From NCBI GenBank assembly GCA_017418975.1, contig JAFOMG010000030.1, forward strand, positions 1-64,000: 64,000 nucleotides of DNA, read 5' to 3'. The notes beneath the pieces are model-generated. The model ran no database searches. It was not told the DNA's origin and worked only from the letters and a program-made list of their open reading frames with translations. The number at the start of each line of letters is the position of its first letter. Positions within the stretch are counted from its first letter, which is position 1. The stretch is from Sphingomonas sp. GTDB taxonomy: Bacteria > Pseudomonadota > Alphaproteobacteria > Sphingomonadales > Sphingomonadaceae. Shown piece after piece: positions 1 through 8,155 of the stretch. The position numbers and the translations under genes are program-made.

Positions 1-21
1 AAACAAGCCCTTGAAACCACA

Positions 22-162
22 CCCGTCATCCCCGCGAAGGCGGGGATCCAGGGTAGCAGGGGACGATCGAAGCAATCACGCGGGTGCGTGCCGGAAACGG
101 CAAGGCGAGCCGCGCCGTCCTTGCCCCTGGCCCTGGATCCCCGCCTTCGCGGGGATGACGGG
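22..162. repeat. MITE/REP-like element with perfect 32-bp inverted ends (copy 1)
   Basis: Bases 22-53 and 131-162 are exact reverse complements of each other over 32 bases. Each arm also contains its own small hairpin (CCCCGC-GAAG-GCGGGG type). The interior is about 77 bases and contains a GCCGGAAACGGCAAGGCG stretch that recurs in the element at 25688-25826. It carries no coding capacity. It lies downstream of the dioxygenase gene that ends at 280, so it could also act as a transcript end. Confidence 0.85.
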
Positions 163-279
163 TGAAGGGGGCGGTTGAAGGGATAGCGGGGATGACGCTG
201 GAGAATATGAGCCCTCAAACCAGGGTCAATCGACATTCAGGCTATGGGAGTAGCTTGGCGGGCCGGACCAGCCTTCGGC

Positions 280-963
280 TCAGGCATCGGCCCAGCGACG
301 CAGGAGATTGTGATAGACGCCGGTCAGCTCGATCACCGAGCGATCGTCGTTGCCGAGCGTCGCCGCCAGCCGCTGCACGGCCTGGTCCATCTCGAACAGG
401 ATGCGCCGGGCACCATCGTCGCGCACCATCGACTGGAGCCAGAAGAAGCTCGCCACCCGTGTGCCGCGCGTCACCGGCTCCACCCGGTGCAGGCTCGACG
501 AGGGATAGAGGATCGCATGCCCCGCCGGCAGCTTGGCCGCCTGCTCGCCGAACTGCCCCTCGATCAGCAGCTCGCCGCCGTCATATGCACCGGGATCCTC
601 GAGAAAGACGGTCATCGACAGATCGGAGCGGATGCGGAAATCGGTGCCGCGCTGGATGCGCACCGCATTGTCGACATGCGTGCCGAAGCGCTGCCCGCCG
701 CCATAACGGTTGAACAACGGGGGAAAGACCTTGAGCGGTAGCGCCGCCGCCACGAACAGCGGCGAACGGCCCAGCGCATCGAGGAGGATCGCGCCGGCGC
801 GACGATGCGCCTCGCCGCCTTCGGGCAGCTGCTCGTTCTGCTTGGCGAGCGCCGACTGCGCGCCCGAAGTCACATTGCCGTCCACCCAATCGGCCGCGTC
901 GATCACGCGGCGGATCTCGGCCACCTCTTCCGGCGAAAGCACTTCGGGAATGGCGATCAGCAC
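280..963 (-). CDS. piuC: PKHD-type Fe(II)/2-oxoglutarate dioxygenase, PiuC/YbiX family
   Basis: A predicted cytosolic Fe(II)- and 2-oxoglutarate-dependent hydroxylase of 227 residues, the usual length for the YbiX/PiuC family. The metal triad H96, D98 (in FGTHVDNA) and H159 (SSSLHRVEP) and the co-substrate Arg169 are all present. The GTG start at 961-963 was chosen because GGAGG sits just upstream and the protein then begins MLIAIPEVLS, as family members do. The start overlaps the stop of the Sel1 gene by 7 bases, so translation is probably coupled. In E. coli and Pseudomonas, homologues follow the Fiu/PiuA siderophore receptors; the same arrangement here points to a role in iron-siderophore uptake. 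The substrate of the family is not established. Confidence 0.93.
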   Translation of the reverse strand: MLIAIPEVLSPEEVAEIRRVIDAADWVDGNVTSGAQSALAKQNEQLPEGGEAHRRAGAILLDALGRSPLFVAAALPLKVFPPLFNRYGGGQRFGTHVDNAVRIQRGTDFRIRSDLSMTVFLEDPGAYDGGELLIEGQFGEQAAKLPAGHAILYPSSSLHRVEPVTRGTRVASFFWLQSMVRDDGARRILFEMDQAVQRLAATLGNDDRSVIELTGVYHNLLRRWADA

Positions 964-1550
964 AGCAATTCCTCCAGTTCGGGCCAGCGCGAGGCTTTCA
1001 GCCAGTCCCGCGCCTTTTGCGCGAAGGCCGGCGTGGCGCCCTCGCGGGTCCGCACGAGCCAGGTCCGCGCCTCGGCCACCCGGCCCGCATCCAGCAGCAT
1101 CCGGGCATGATTGAACGCGCCGCGGAAATCGCCGCCCTCGGCCGCCTGCCGATAGAGATCCGCCGCCCTGGCCATGTCGCGCGCCACTACCCAGCCATCC
1201 TCGTGGAAGCTGCCGACATAGTTGATCGCCTTGGCATTGCCCATCGCCGCGGCCTTTTCGAACCAGGCGAGCGCCGCGGCCTTGTCCTCCGCCACGCCGG
1301 CGCCGAGCGCCAGTGCCGTCGCGTAATTGTACATGCCCCAGTCGAGCCCGCGCGCCGCGGCGACGCGGAAGCATTCGGCGGCCCGTGCCTTGTCGACCGG
1401 CGTGCCCCAGCCGAGATCATAGCAGCGCCCGACCATGTTGAGCGCCATCAGATGGCCCTGTGCCGCCGCCTTGTTGAACCAGGCGAAGCCCGCGCGCGGA
1501 TCGCCGGCGTCGAGCAGCATCTGGCCGAGCACGGCCTGCGCCTCGGCCAC
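957..1550 (-). CDS. Sel1-repeat protein of the iron-uptake operon
   Basis: This gene encodes four to five Sel1-type TPR repeats of about 36 residues (pattern A..LG.....G....A..W..KAA..G). It is probably a protein-protein interaction scaffold, and no catalytic motif or signal peptide is visible. The start is uncertain. The first conventional codon is GTG at 1550, but the frame is open and helix-like upstream to a CTG at 1653-1655 that overlaps the TGA stop of the receptor gene (CTGA). That start would give 232 residues and a complete first repeat. The gene lies between the TonB receptor and piuC with overlaps on both sides, so all three are surely co-transcribed. Its role in iron uptake is inferred from position only. 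Confidence 0.85.
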   Translation of the reverse strand: MAEAQAVLGQMLLDAGDPRAGFAWFNKAAAQGHLMALNMVGRCYDLGWGTPVDKARAAECFRVAAARGLDWGMYNYATALALGAGVAEDKAAALAWFEKAAAMGNAKAINYVGSFHEDGWVVARDMARAADLYRQAAEGGDFRGAFNHARMLLDAGRVAEARTWLVRTREGATPAFAQKARDWLKASRWPELEELLC

Positions 1551-1651
1551 GCCCTGCTCGGCGCCCGCCCGAACGAGCGCCGCCCGCGCCTCCGGCGAAC
1601 CGGAGAGGCGGGCGGCGATTTCGTCCGCGGAGAGGCTGTCCAGGTCTTCGC

Positions 1652-4156
1652 TCAGAACTTCACCCCCAGCGTGGCGAAAGCCGAGCGGCCCGGCGCGATC
1701 GACGCATAATGCGCCGTATAAGCCTGGGGGAAATAGACCTTGTCAGTCAGGTTCTGCACGTTGACGCTCACATCGAAATGCTCGTTGATCGTGTAGCCGA
1801 TGCGCGCGTCGAAACGCCAATATTCGGGCACGGTCACGATGCGGACCTTGGTGGCCGGCGTGTAGGTGGTGACGCCCGCGGCATTCTGGGTGAAGCTGCG
1901 GTTGTCGGAATAGCCGCCGAACACCCGGCTCATATAATAAGCGCCGCCGCCGATGCTGAGGCCCTTGATCGGCGTGGCGTTGGCCCACAGCGTGAAGCTG
2001 TCACGCGCGGTCTGGGTCGCCTGGCGGCCGGTGTTGACCGAGGGCACGAGCATCGTCTTGGCCTGCTGGACGACGACGCCGCCCACCGTGACCGCCGCGG
2101 CGGTCAGCACCGTATAGCCGCCATCGACGATCTTCGGATCGAGATGGGTATAGCCGCCGAACACGTTCAGCCACTTGGTCAGGTTGCCGTTGAAGCTGAA
2201 CTCGACGCCGCGGATGCGGCGCTTGCCGATGAACTGCACCGTATTGTCCGGCCCGGTCGCGCGGGCATTGTCGGTGTCGGTCTGGAAGGCGGCCAGGGTC
2301 AACGAGAGCTGGTTGTCGAACAGCCCGGCCTTGGCGCCGACTTCGTAGCTCTTGGTCTTCTCGACCTTCAGGCTGTCGAGCAGTGCCAGGTTGGCGGCGG
2401 TGTTGGTAGTCGGCAGCGCGTTCGGCTCCTGCCCTTCACCGAGCAGGCTGTTGGGCGGCGTCGCCGCGGTTGCGTAGCTCGCATAGAGGCTGGTGTTCGC
2501 CGTCGGCTTGAAGACCAGGCCCGCCTGCCAGTTGAACAGCGTATCGGTGCGCTCGAGCGGAGTCGTCTGGGTCGCGCCCGCGGCGAGCGCCGGCGTGATC
2601 TTCGACGTGAAACGGTCGACCCGGGCGCCCAGGTTGAGGATCAGCGACGGGAGCAGCGTGATCGAGTCGAAGGCATAGGCCGAAAGGGTATGCGCGTCGT
2701 TCTGGGTCTCCGCGGTGGGCGCGCCCTTCACGATCGGCGTCGTCACATTGGTGGCGTCGCCGGTATAGTTCACCCAGGGATCGCTCGGGTTCGGGCTGAA
2801 CAGGCTGGTGCAGTAGAAGCGGCCGATCGCGGCCGGCGTGCAGCGCGGGCTGATGCCCGAGCCGGTGGCGAGGACATAGGCGCCGCGGCGCGCCTTTTCC
2901 CAGCTGATCTCGAAGCCGGTCGCGACGCTGTGCTTGATCGCGCCGGTCTCGAAGGTGCCGAACAGGTCGGTCTGGTTGGTGAGCGATTCGGCATAGCCAT
3001 AGCGGGTGTTGGCGCGCCGCCAGACCAGGCCGCCCGCCGTCGCCGGGGCCGCCGCGTTGGTGCCATAGACATTGCCCTGCTGATCGTCGGGCTGGGTGTA
3101 GATGTAGTTCTGCTCGTTATAGTTGTAGCGCGAGGTGTTGCGCAGCGTCACCGTGCCGAAGTCATGCTCGACCCGCACCGTGGCCTGGTGGGTGAAGGTG
3201 TCGCGGAAGTCGCGGCTCTTCAGGCCGTAGAAGGTGTCGCGGTCGACACGGCCGGTCACGCCGGCGATCGTCCGCACATTGCCGATGGCCGGCTCCGAAT
3301 AGATCTCGCCGGTGCCCGGCGCATTGGCCAGCGTGTAGAGATAGGGGATGCCGCTGTCGGGCAGCTCATGGCTCTCGAGATAATAATAGGAGGCGGTCAG
3401 GCGCGTCGGCGTGCCGAGACCGATGGTGACCGACGGCGCGACGCCCCAGCGGCGCTGCCAGATCGCGTCGCGGCCGGCGACGTCCTGATCGTGCCACATC
3501 GCCGCGACGCGCACGCCGACGCTGCCGCCCAGATACTGGTTCACGTCGAGCGTGGCGTGCTTGTAGTCCGCGGTGCCGACGCTGCCGGTCGCGCGGATGA
3601 AGCTGGTCTGCTGCGGCACCTTGGTGATGATGTTGATCGAGCCGCCGGCGCTGCCGCGACCGCCCAGCGTCGAATCCGAGCCGCGGATCACCTGGACCTG
3701 CTCGATCGCGAAGGTGTCGCGGGTCTGCGCCGCGGTGTCGCGCACGCCGTCGACAAAGGTCGAGCCCTGGCTGTCGAAGCCGCGGATGAAGGGGCGATCG
3801 CCGATCGGGTTGCCGCCTTCCGCGGCGCCGAAGGTGATGCCCGGCACGGTGCGCAGCGCATCGGCCAGCGTCGTCGAGCCGGTCTGGTCGATCACGTCCT
3901 TCGGCAGGATCACCACCGAGCGCGGGGTATTCTGGACGGAAGCGGTAGCCTTTGGCCCCTGCAGCTCGGCGCGGCCGCCGGTGACGACGATCTGCTCGCG
4001 GTCCTCGGCGCTGCGGTCCTGGCCGTCCTTGTCCGCGTCGGCGGGCACCGGCCCATTGCCGTCGGCGGCATGCGCGGCCGGAGCGGTGGCGATGAAGCCG
4101 ACACAGGCAAGCGCAAGGAACGAGGCGCCCGAACGCGCGGTGGAAACACGACTCAC
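1652..4156 (-). CDS. TonB-dependent siderophore receptor (Fiu/PiuA type)
   Basis: An outer-membrane receptor of 834 residues for ferric siderophores, powered by TonB-ExbBD. A signal peptide (cleavage after ATAPAAHA, about residue 30) is followed by the TonB-box-like region EQIVVTGG, the plug domain (about residues 65-170, with RGFDSQGSTFVDGVRD and IEVIRG-like IEQVQVIRGSDS) and a beta-barrel ending in Phe (TLGVKF). The start is GTG at 4154-4156 with AGGGGGATC upstream. It heads an operon with a Sel1 protein and a PiuC-like dioxygenase. That context, plus the Fur-box-like site at 4222-4240, supports iron repression and a catecholate-type ligand. The ligand itself cannot be read from the sequence. 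Confidence 0.95.
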   Translation of the reverse strand: MSRVSTARSGASFLALACVGFIATAPAAHAADGNGPVPADADKDGQDRSAEDREQIVVTGGRAELQGPKATASVQNTPRSVVILPKDVIDQTGSTTLADALRTVPGITFGAAEGGNPIGDRPFIRGFDSQGSTFVDGVRDTAAQTRDTFAIEQVQVIRGSDSTLGGRGSAGGSINIITKVPQQTSFIRATGSVGTADYKHATLDVNQYLGGSVGVRVAAMWHDQDVAGRDAIWQRRWGVAPSVTIGLGTPTRLTASYYYLESHELPDSGIPYLYTLANAPGTGEIYSEPAIGNVRTIAGVTGRVDRDTFYGLKSRDFRDTFTHQATVRVEHDFGTVTLRNTSRYNYNEQNYIYTQPDDQQGNVYGTNAAAPATAGGLVWRRANTRYGYAESLTNQTDLFGTFETGAIKHSVATGFEISWEKARRGAYVLATGSGISPRCTPAAIGRFYCTSLFSPNPSDPWVNYTGDATNVTTPIVKGAPTAETQNDAHTLSAYAFDSITLLPSLILNLGARVDRFTSKITPALAAGATQTTPLERTDTLFNWQAGLVFKPTANTSLYASYATAATPPNSLLGEGQEPNALPTTNTAANLALLDSLKVEKTKSYEVGAKAGLFDNQLSLTLAAFQTDTDNARATGPDNTVQFIGKRRIRGVEFSFNGNLTKWLNVFGGYTHLDPKIVDGGYTVLTAAAVTVGGVVVQQAKTMLVPSVNTGRQATQTARDSFTLWANATPIKGLSIGGGAYYMSRVFGGYSDNRSFTQNAAGVTTYTPATKVRIVTVPEYWRFDARIGYTINEHFDVSVNVQNLTDKVYFPQAYTAHYASIAPGRSAFATLGVKF

Positions 4157-4221
4157 AATTGATCCCCCTGAACAGGTTATTTCGAGGCGAGCTATTGCGA
4201 GGCGTTCTCAGAGTCAATGCT

Positions 4222-4240
4222 AATGCGAGCGGTTCGCATC
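4222..4240. promoter_or_regulatory. Candidate Fur box upstream of the siderophore receptor
   Basis: AATGCGAGCGGTTCGCATC is a 9-1-9 inverted repeat with 7 of 9 pairs matching. The core TGCGA-N5-TCGCA resembles alphaproteobacterial Fur sites. It lies 66 bases upstream of the receptor start and 26 bases inside the short tract between the RHH gene and the receptor. This fits iron-dependent repression, but it is a motif call only. Confidence 0.5.
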
Positions 4241-4284
4241 TTTGTCGCAAATTTGTTGCGAAACGGCGTCATGATGGGGGGCCG

Positions 4285-4533
4285 TCAGCCGCGCGGGTGG
4301 CCGAGCAGCCAGGTGCGGATCGCGCTGGCAAGGTTCGGCGGATCCTCGCCGCCGATCCGGGCATGGTCGATCGCCGCGATCAGCGCGTTGAGCGGCAGGG
4401 CGCGCTCGGCCGCCGCCTGTTCGAGCGCTTCCCAGAAGAGCGGCTCGAGGCTGATCGAGGTCTGGTGCCCGGCAATGGTGACGGAGCGCTTGACCGGCCC
4501 GTGAAAGCCGCCCGGGGGCGGATCGACGTTCAT
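4285..4533 (-). CDS. Ribbon-helix-helix domain protein
   Basis: A small protein of 82 residues whose sequence (KRSVTIAGHQTSISLEPLFWEALEQAA, then a second helix and IRTWLL) fits the RHH_4 family, a stand-alone ribbon-helix-helix fold usually linked to DNA binding. Its ATG overlaps the stop of cobT (ATGA at 4530-4533), so it is the distal gene of the cobT transcript. No target site can be deduced. Confidence 0.85.
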   Translation of the reverse strand: MNVDPPPGGFHGPVKRSVTIAGHQTSISLEPLFWEALEQAAAERALPLNALIAAIDHARIGGEDPPNLASAIRTWLLGHPRG

Positions 4534-6356
4534 TCCGTATCGAAGAGCGCCGCCAGCTGCTCGACCATGGTGCCGGCAAGCTGCTCGGCGTCCATGATCG
4601 TCACTGCGCGGCCGTAATAGCGAGTCACGTCATGGCCGATGCCGATCGCGACCAGCTCGACCGGCGAGCGCGCCTCGATCCAGCCGATGACCTGCCGCAG
4701 ATGGCGCTCCAGATAGGAGCCCGAATTCACCGAGAGCGTCGAATCGTCGACCGGCGCGCCGTCCGAGATCACCATCAGGATCTTGCGGTCCTCGGGCCGG
4801 CCGATCAGCCGCTGGTGCGCCCAGAGCAGCGCCTCGCCGTCGATATTCTCCTTGAGCAGCCCCTCGCGCATCATCAGCCCGAGCGACTTCTTCGCGCGGC
4901 GCCAGGGCTCGTCGGCCTGTTTGTAGATGATGTGGCGCACGTCGTTGAGGCGGCCGGGCTGGGCCGGGCGGCCATCGGCCAGCCATTTCTCGCGGCTCTG
5001 CCCCCCTTTCCAGGCGCGGGTGGTGAAGCCGAGGATCTCGGTCTTCACGCCGACGCGCTCCAGCGTGCGCGCCAGGATATCGGCGCTGATCGCCGCGATC
5101 GAGATCGGCCGCCCGCGCATCGAGCCCGAATTGTCGATCAGCAGCGTCACCACCGTGTCCTTGAACTCGGTGTCCTTCTCCGCCTTGTAGGAGAGCGACT
5201 GCATGGGATTGATCACCACGCGCGCCAGCCGCGCCGCGTCGAGCAGGCCTTCTTCCTGGTCGAAGTCCCAGCTGCGGTTCTGCTGCGCCATCAGCCGGCG
5301 CTGGAGCCGGTTGGCGAGCTTGGTCACCGCCCCCTGGAGATGGACCAGCTGCTGATCGAGATAGGAGCGGAGGCGATCCAGCTCCTCGGTGTCGCACAGC
5401 TCGGTCGCGGCGATCACCTCGTCGAACTGAGTGGCGTAGGCGCGATATTCGAACTGGGGCGGCAGGTCGCTCCACGGGCGGTTGGGCCGCACGGGCAGCA
5501 TGCCCTCGTCCCCTTCGTCGCCGGGCTCGCCATCGCCATCCTCCATCGCGTCGGACTGCTGCTGCTCGCCTTCCTCGCCCGTATCGGACTCGCGCTGCTC
5601 GCCGCGCGCCTCGGCCTGGCCCTCGCCCTGGCTCGTCTCGCTCTCGCCTTCCTCCTCGCCGGGCTGCTCCTCTTCGTCGGTGCCCTCGTCCTCGCCGCCG
5701 CCCTCGTCCGCCTCGTCGGGCAACAGGTCGCCTTCGGTGAGCTCCAGGTCGTGGAGCAGCTTCGACGTGAGCGAGGCAAAGGCACGCTGGTCGTCGATCG
5801 CCAGCGCCAGCGCATCGAGATCGGCGCCGGCGCGCGCCTCGATCCAGTCGCGGATCAGCGCCATGCCGAGCGCCGCCGCGCCCGGCGATTCGCGCCCGGT
5901 CAGCCGCTCGCGCACCATCAGCCCCAGCGCGGTGGAGAGCGGCACTTCCTCGCGGTTGCGCGCCCGGGTGATCGGATCGGCCCGCAATTTCAGCTCGAGC
6001 GCATGTTCGAGATTGGCGGCGATGCCGGCATAGCCGCGCGAGCCCAGCGCCTCGACCCGCGCCGTCTCGACCGCGTCGAACACCGCGCGGGCAACCGGCT
6101 CGCGCGGCGCGCCCTTCATATGCAGCGCATTGTCATGGTGGCGCATGCGCAGCGCGAAGCTGTCGGCAAAGCCGCGCGCCTCGGCCACTTCCGCGGCCGG
6201 CAGCATGCGCGACGGCGTCGGCACCTTGAGCTGGCGCCCGTCCTGGCGCGGCGCCTCGCCGGTGAAGCTCAGCTCCACCTCGCGCTCGCCCGACAGCGCG
6301 CGCGCGGCGCCGCCCAGCACATTGCGGAACCTGTCGAGCGGAGAGTCGGCGGCCAT
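4530..6356 (-). CDS. cobT: Cobaltochelatase subunit CobT homologue
   Basis: This 608-residue protein matches CobT, the non-ATPase partner of CobS in the aerobic cobaltochelatase (CobNST) that inserts cobalt into hydrogenobyrinic acid a,c-diamide. It has an N-terminal helical part, a very acidic low-complexity stretch at about residues 213-290 (runs of Glu, Asp, Gly and Gln), and a C-terminal von Willebrand A domain with an intact MIDAS motif D408-N-S410-G-S412. CobS lies 1.8 kb upstream on the same strand, separated by two hypothetical genes. No cobN or other cobalamin gene is in the window, so a different metal chelatase or MoxR/VWA-type role cannot be excluded. Confidence 0.93.
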   Translation of the reverse strand: MAADSPLDRFRNVLGGAARALSGEREVELSFTGEAPRQDGRQLKVPTPSRMLPAAEVAEARGFADSFALRMRHHDNALHMKGAPREPVARAVFDAVETARVEALGSRGYAGIAANLEHALELKLRADPITRARNREEVPLSTALGLMVRERLTGRESPGAAALGMALIRDWIEARAGADLDALALAIDDQRAFASLTSKLLHDLELTEGDLLPDEADEGGGEDEGTDEEEQPGEEEGESETSQGEGQAEARGEQRESDTGEEGEQQQSDAMEDGDGEPGDEGDEGMLPVRPNRPWSDLPPQFEYRAYATQFDEVIAATELCDTEELDRLRSYLDQQLVHLQGAVTKLANRLQRRLMAQQNRSWDFDQEEGLLDAARLARVVINPMQSLSYKAEKDTEFKDTVVTLLIDNSGSMRGRPISIAAISADILARTLERVGVKTEILGFTTRAWKGGQSREKWLADGRPAQPGRLNDVRHIIYKQADEPWRRAKKSLGLMMREGLLKENIDGEALLWAHQRLIGRPEDRKILMVISDGAPVDDSTLSVNSGSYLERHLRQVIGWIEARSPVELVAIGIGHDVTRYYGRAVTIMDAEQLAGTMVEQLAALFDTE

Positions 6357-6398
6357 GCTTCCGCTTTGGGAAGCTTGGCCGCGCGATGCAAGCCTCGG

Positions 6399-7292
6399 CT
6401 AGATATAGATGTAGATGTATCGCACCTGGATCGAGATCGGACGGAACAGGGTCGGGCGGAAGTTGCGCTCGATCGTGAAGCGCGCATTCCCCTCGGCGTC
6501 GACCCCGTCGACCCGCACGATCGCGCCCATCACGTTGTTGAAGAACACCGGATAGGGGATCTTCCTGGGATTGGTCTGCAGATACGGCACCTGGCGCTGC
6601 AATGGCCCGCCGGTACCGTTATACAGCATATAGTCGAAGCTCCGCTTCTTGCCGTCCTCATAGACTTCGAGCTCGAGCTGCACCTTGTTGCTCTCGGGCG
6701 TGTACTTCCGATAGCGCAGCCGCAGATACTGGCCGGCGTCGCGCGGCACCAGATATTCGGTCTTGTACGCCACCGCATCGATCGGGATCGCCTTTTGCAG
6801 CGCCTGGTCCTTGGCGCCGGCGAGGAAGACCTGGTCGAGCTTGCCGTCCTTGTCGCCATCGATGAAGCAGAAGCGGACGATCGGCATGAACTTGGAGCCC
6901 AGCCCCCCGAGCAGCGCCGCGCCCAGCCCCGAACGGCCGCGCTGGTCGCGTCCGCAGAAATAGAGCCCCTTGCCGCCCACCTTGGCCTGAGTCGCTTCGG
7001 GCGCGACCACGGCGGTCAGTTCCTCGCCGGCGGCGATCTCGTCGGTGAACTTGTCGATCGAGACCTTCACCGGCGCGAGCAGCGTGAGCTTCTGCGACTG
7101 CTTGACGGTGGCGCGCATCAGTTCCTCGCCCGGCTTCAGCGTGAACGCCTTGCCGATCTCCACCGCCGAATCGGGCCACATCGTGTCGGGCAGCGGAAAC
7201 ACCGCCATGTTGCCCCCGCCGGCCGGTGCCGCGGCCACGAGCATCGGCACGCTCGCCAGCATGGCGAGCCCCTGCGATTTCCGGATCATCAT
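6399..7292 (-). CDS. Secreted hypothetical protein
   Basis: I do not recognise the family. It encodes 297 residues with a likely signal peptide (MMIRKSQGLAMLASVPMLVAAAPA). A mixed alpha/beta mature part contains an EF-hand-like DGDKDGKLDQVFL loop near the middle and ends in an odd YIYIYI tail. The start ATG at 7290-7292 was chosen because GGGGGA lies just upstream; the frame extends further but without a good initiation site. It sits between cobS and cobT on their strand, but the 13-bp-arm palindrome upstream suggests its own control. The D-rich loop could bind Ca2+, or could be only an in-line description of a surface loop. Confidence 0.8.
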   Translation of the reverse strand: MMIRKSQGLAMLASVPMLVAAAPAGGGNMAVFPLPDTMWPDSAVEIGKAFTLKPGEELMRATVKQSQKLTLLAPVKVSIDKFTDEIAAGEELTAVVAPEATQAKVGGKGLYFCGRDQRGRSGLGAALLGGLGSKFMPIVRFCFIDGDKDGKLDQVFLAGAKDQALQKAIPIDAVAYKTEYLVPRDAGQYLRLRYRKYTPESNKVQLELEVYEDGKKRSFDYMLYNGTGGPLQRQVPYLQTNPRKIPYPVFFNNVMGAIVRVDGVDAEGNARFTIERNFRPTLFRPISIQVRYIYIYI

Positions 7293-7350
7293 TCCCCCAT
7301 TTCCGCGCGGCCCGCCGCGCTTCCCCGGGCCGAGCTTGCCCGGACCCGAG

Positions 7351-7389
7351 GGCCAAGGCAATCGCGGATCGATCCCGATTGCCTTGGCC
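7351..7389. promoter_or_regulatory. Large dyad-symmetric element in a divergent promoter region
   Basis: Bases 7351-7363 (GGCCAAGGCAATC) and 7377-7389 are exact reverse complements. Between them is a second palindrome, GGATCGATCC at 7366-7375. The element lies in the 134-base gap between divergent genes starting at 7292 and 7427. It could be an operator read by a dimeric regulator, or a hairpin in one of the leaders. Confidence 0.6.
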
Positions 7390-7426
7390 GCGCCCGCGCT
7401 TCATGGTTCCCGGCAAGGGGGATCGA

Positions 7427-7810
7427 ATGAAGCTTCTCGAACGGATCGGCCTCGGGCGGATGAGCCATGGGGAATATAGCGCCAACCTCAACGGCCTCGG
7501 CATCTTCTTCGGCGCGGTGCTCGGCTTCGTGATGGCGAGCACCGAAACGCTGGGCACCCGGGACTATACGATTGTCCTTGTCGGCACGGCATCGATGGTG
7601 ATCACCATCCTCTATGTCTCGTCGAGCAAGCAGCGGCTCGCCTATGCGCTGCTCGCCGCGGCGGGAGTCGCGCTCATGCCCCTCTCGCTCAGGATCCTGC
7701 TCACGCCGGGCGCGCAGCTGCCGGTCCAGCTCCAGCCCACGCTAGCGGTCTGGCTGGCCATGACCGTGGCGATCGAGTTCGCGCCGCGCGAGACGGAACG
7801 GAAGGGCTAG
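7427..7810 (+). CDS. Small integral membrane protein, unknown function
   Basis: A 127-residue protein with an amphipathic N-terminus and three to four hydrophobic segments (around residues 22-40, 48-65, 71-92 and 103-118). I do not recognise the family. The start ATG at 7427 has AAGGGGGATCG directly upstream; the longer upstream frame has no comparable site. It is transcribed divergently from the secreted hypothetical gene, with a long palindrome between them. Confidence 0.75.
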   Translation: MKLLERIGLGRMSHGEYSANLNGLGIFFGAVLGFVMASTETLGTRDYTIVLVGTASMVITILYVSSSKQRLAYALLAAAGVALMPLSLRILLTPGAQLPVQLQPTLAVWLAMTVAIEFAPRETERKG

Positions 7811-7834
7811 GGTCAGGCTTCGATCAGCAAGCCG

Positions 7835-7862
7835 CGTCACCCCCGCCCGCGCGGGGATGACG
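7835..7862. repeat. REP-like palindrome
   Basis: CGTCACCCCCGC-CCGC-GCGGGGATGACG forms a 12-bp stem with one mismatch. It is nearly identical to the palindrome at 62689-62716 and to the arms of the elements at 22-162 and 25688-25826. Confidence 0.8.
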
Positions 7863-8089
7863 AAGTAAGGGCCGGGCTCATGGCGGGCCCATATTCCCTA
7901 CATCGCGCGCGCCGCGGCCATCCCAAAGGTCACGAAGTACGCGCCCCGCGCGGGGTTCTCACCGGGCGCATCTTCCCTGTTCTTTCGAGAATGCCGCGCA
8001 TCCCGCAACATCCCTGCGCGAGTGCGATCCTATCTTTCCACCAGCTTCAAGAAGCGGCCGGACCAAGGCGCCGGCTGCGTGAGCCCAGC

Positions 8090-8110
8090 AGGCGCAATCC
8101 TACATTGCAA
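8090..8110 (+). repeat. Dispersed 21-base motif, copy C
   Basis: It reads AGGCGCAATCCTACATTGCA plus one A. It matches 18 of 21 bases of the motif at 19007-19027 and closely resembles the one at 10158-10178. All three are intergenic. The left-hand partner motif seen with the other two copies is not evident here. Confidence 0.6.
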
Positions 8111-8155
8111 GGGGCGGCCGGCAGCCGGGACGGCGCCCCGGTGCCGCCGCCCCGC

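Larger units (their letters stand above)
7811..8155. other. 345-bp non-coding stretch with repeats
   Basis: This gap lies between the small membrane protein and the 3' end of cobS, which converge here. It holds a GACCCTAG-type motif right after the first stop (minus strand, about 7808-7826), a REP palindrome at 7835-7862 and a 21-base motif at 8090-8110 shared with two other gaps. No convincing gene is visible in it. Confidence 0.6.

Noticed and set aside
22..162. CRISPR repeat pair
   Set aside because: The two 32-base arms are inverted, not direct, occur once each side, and recur as REP-type elements elsewhere.
1709..4162. Long plus-strand reading frame of 817 codons
   Set aside because: It is the antisense of the TonB receptor gene; its composition (Arg/Gly/Ala-rich, no motifs) is what GC-rich antisense frames give.
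4632..7430. Plus-strand frame of 932 codons across cobT
   Set aside because: Antisense shadow of cobT and the secreted gene; no recognisable domain and no ribosome site.
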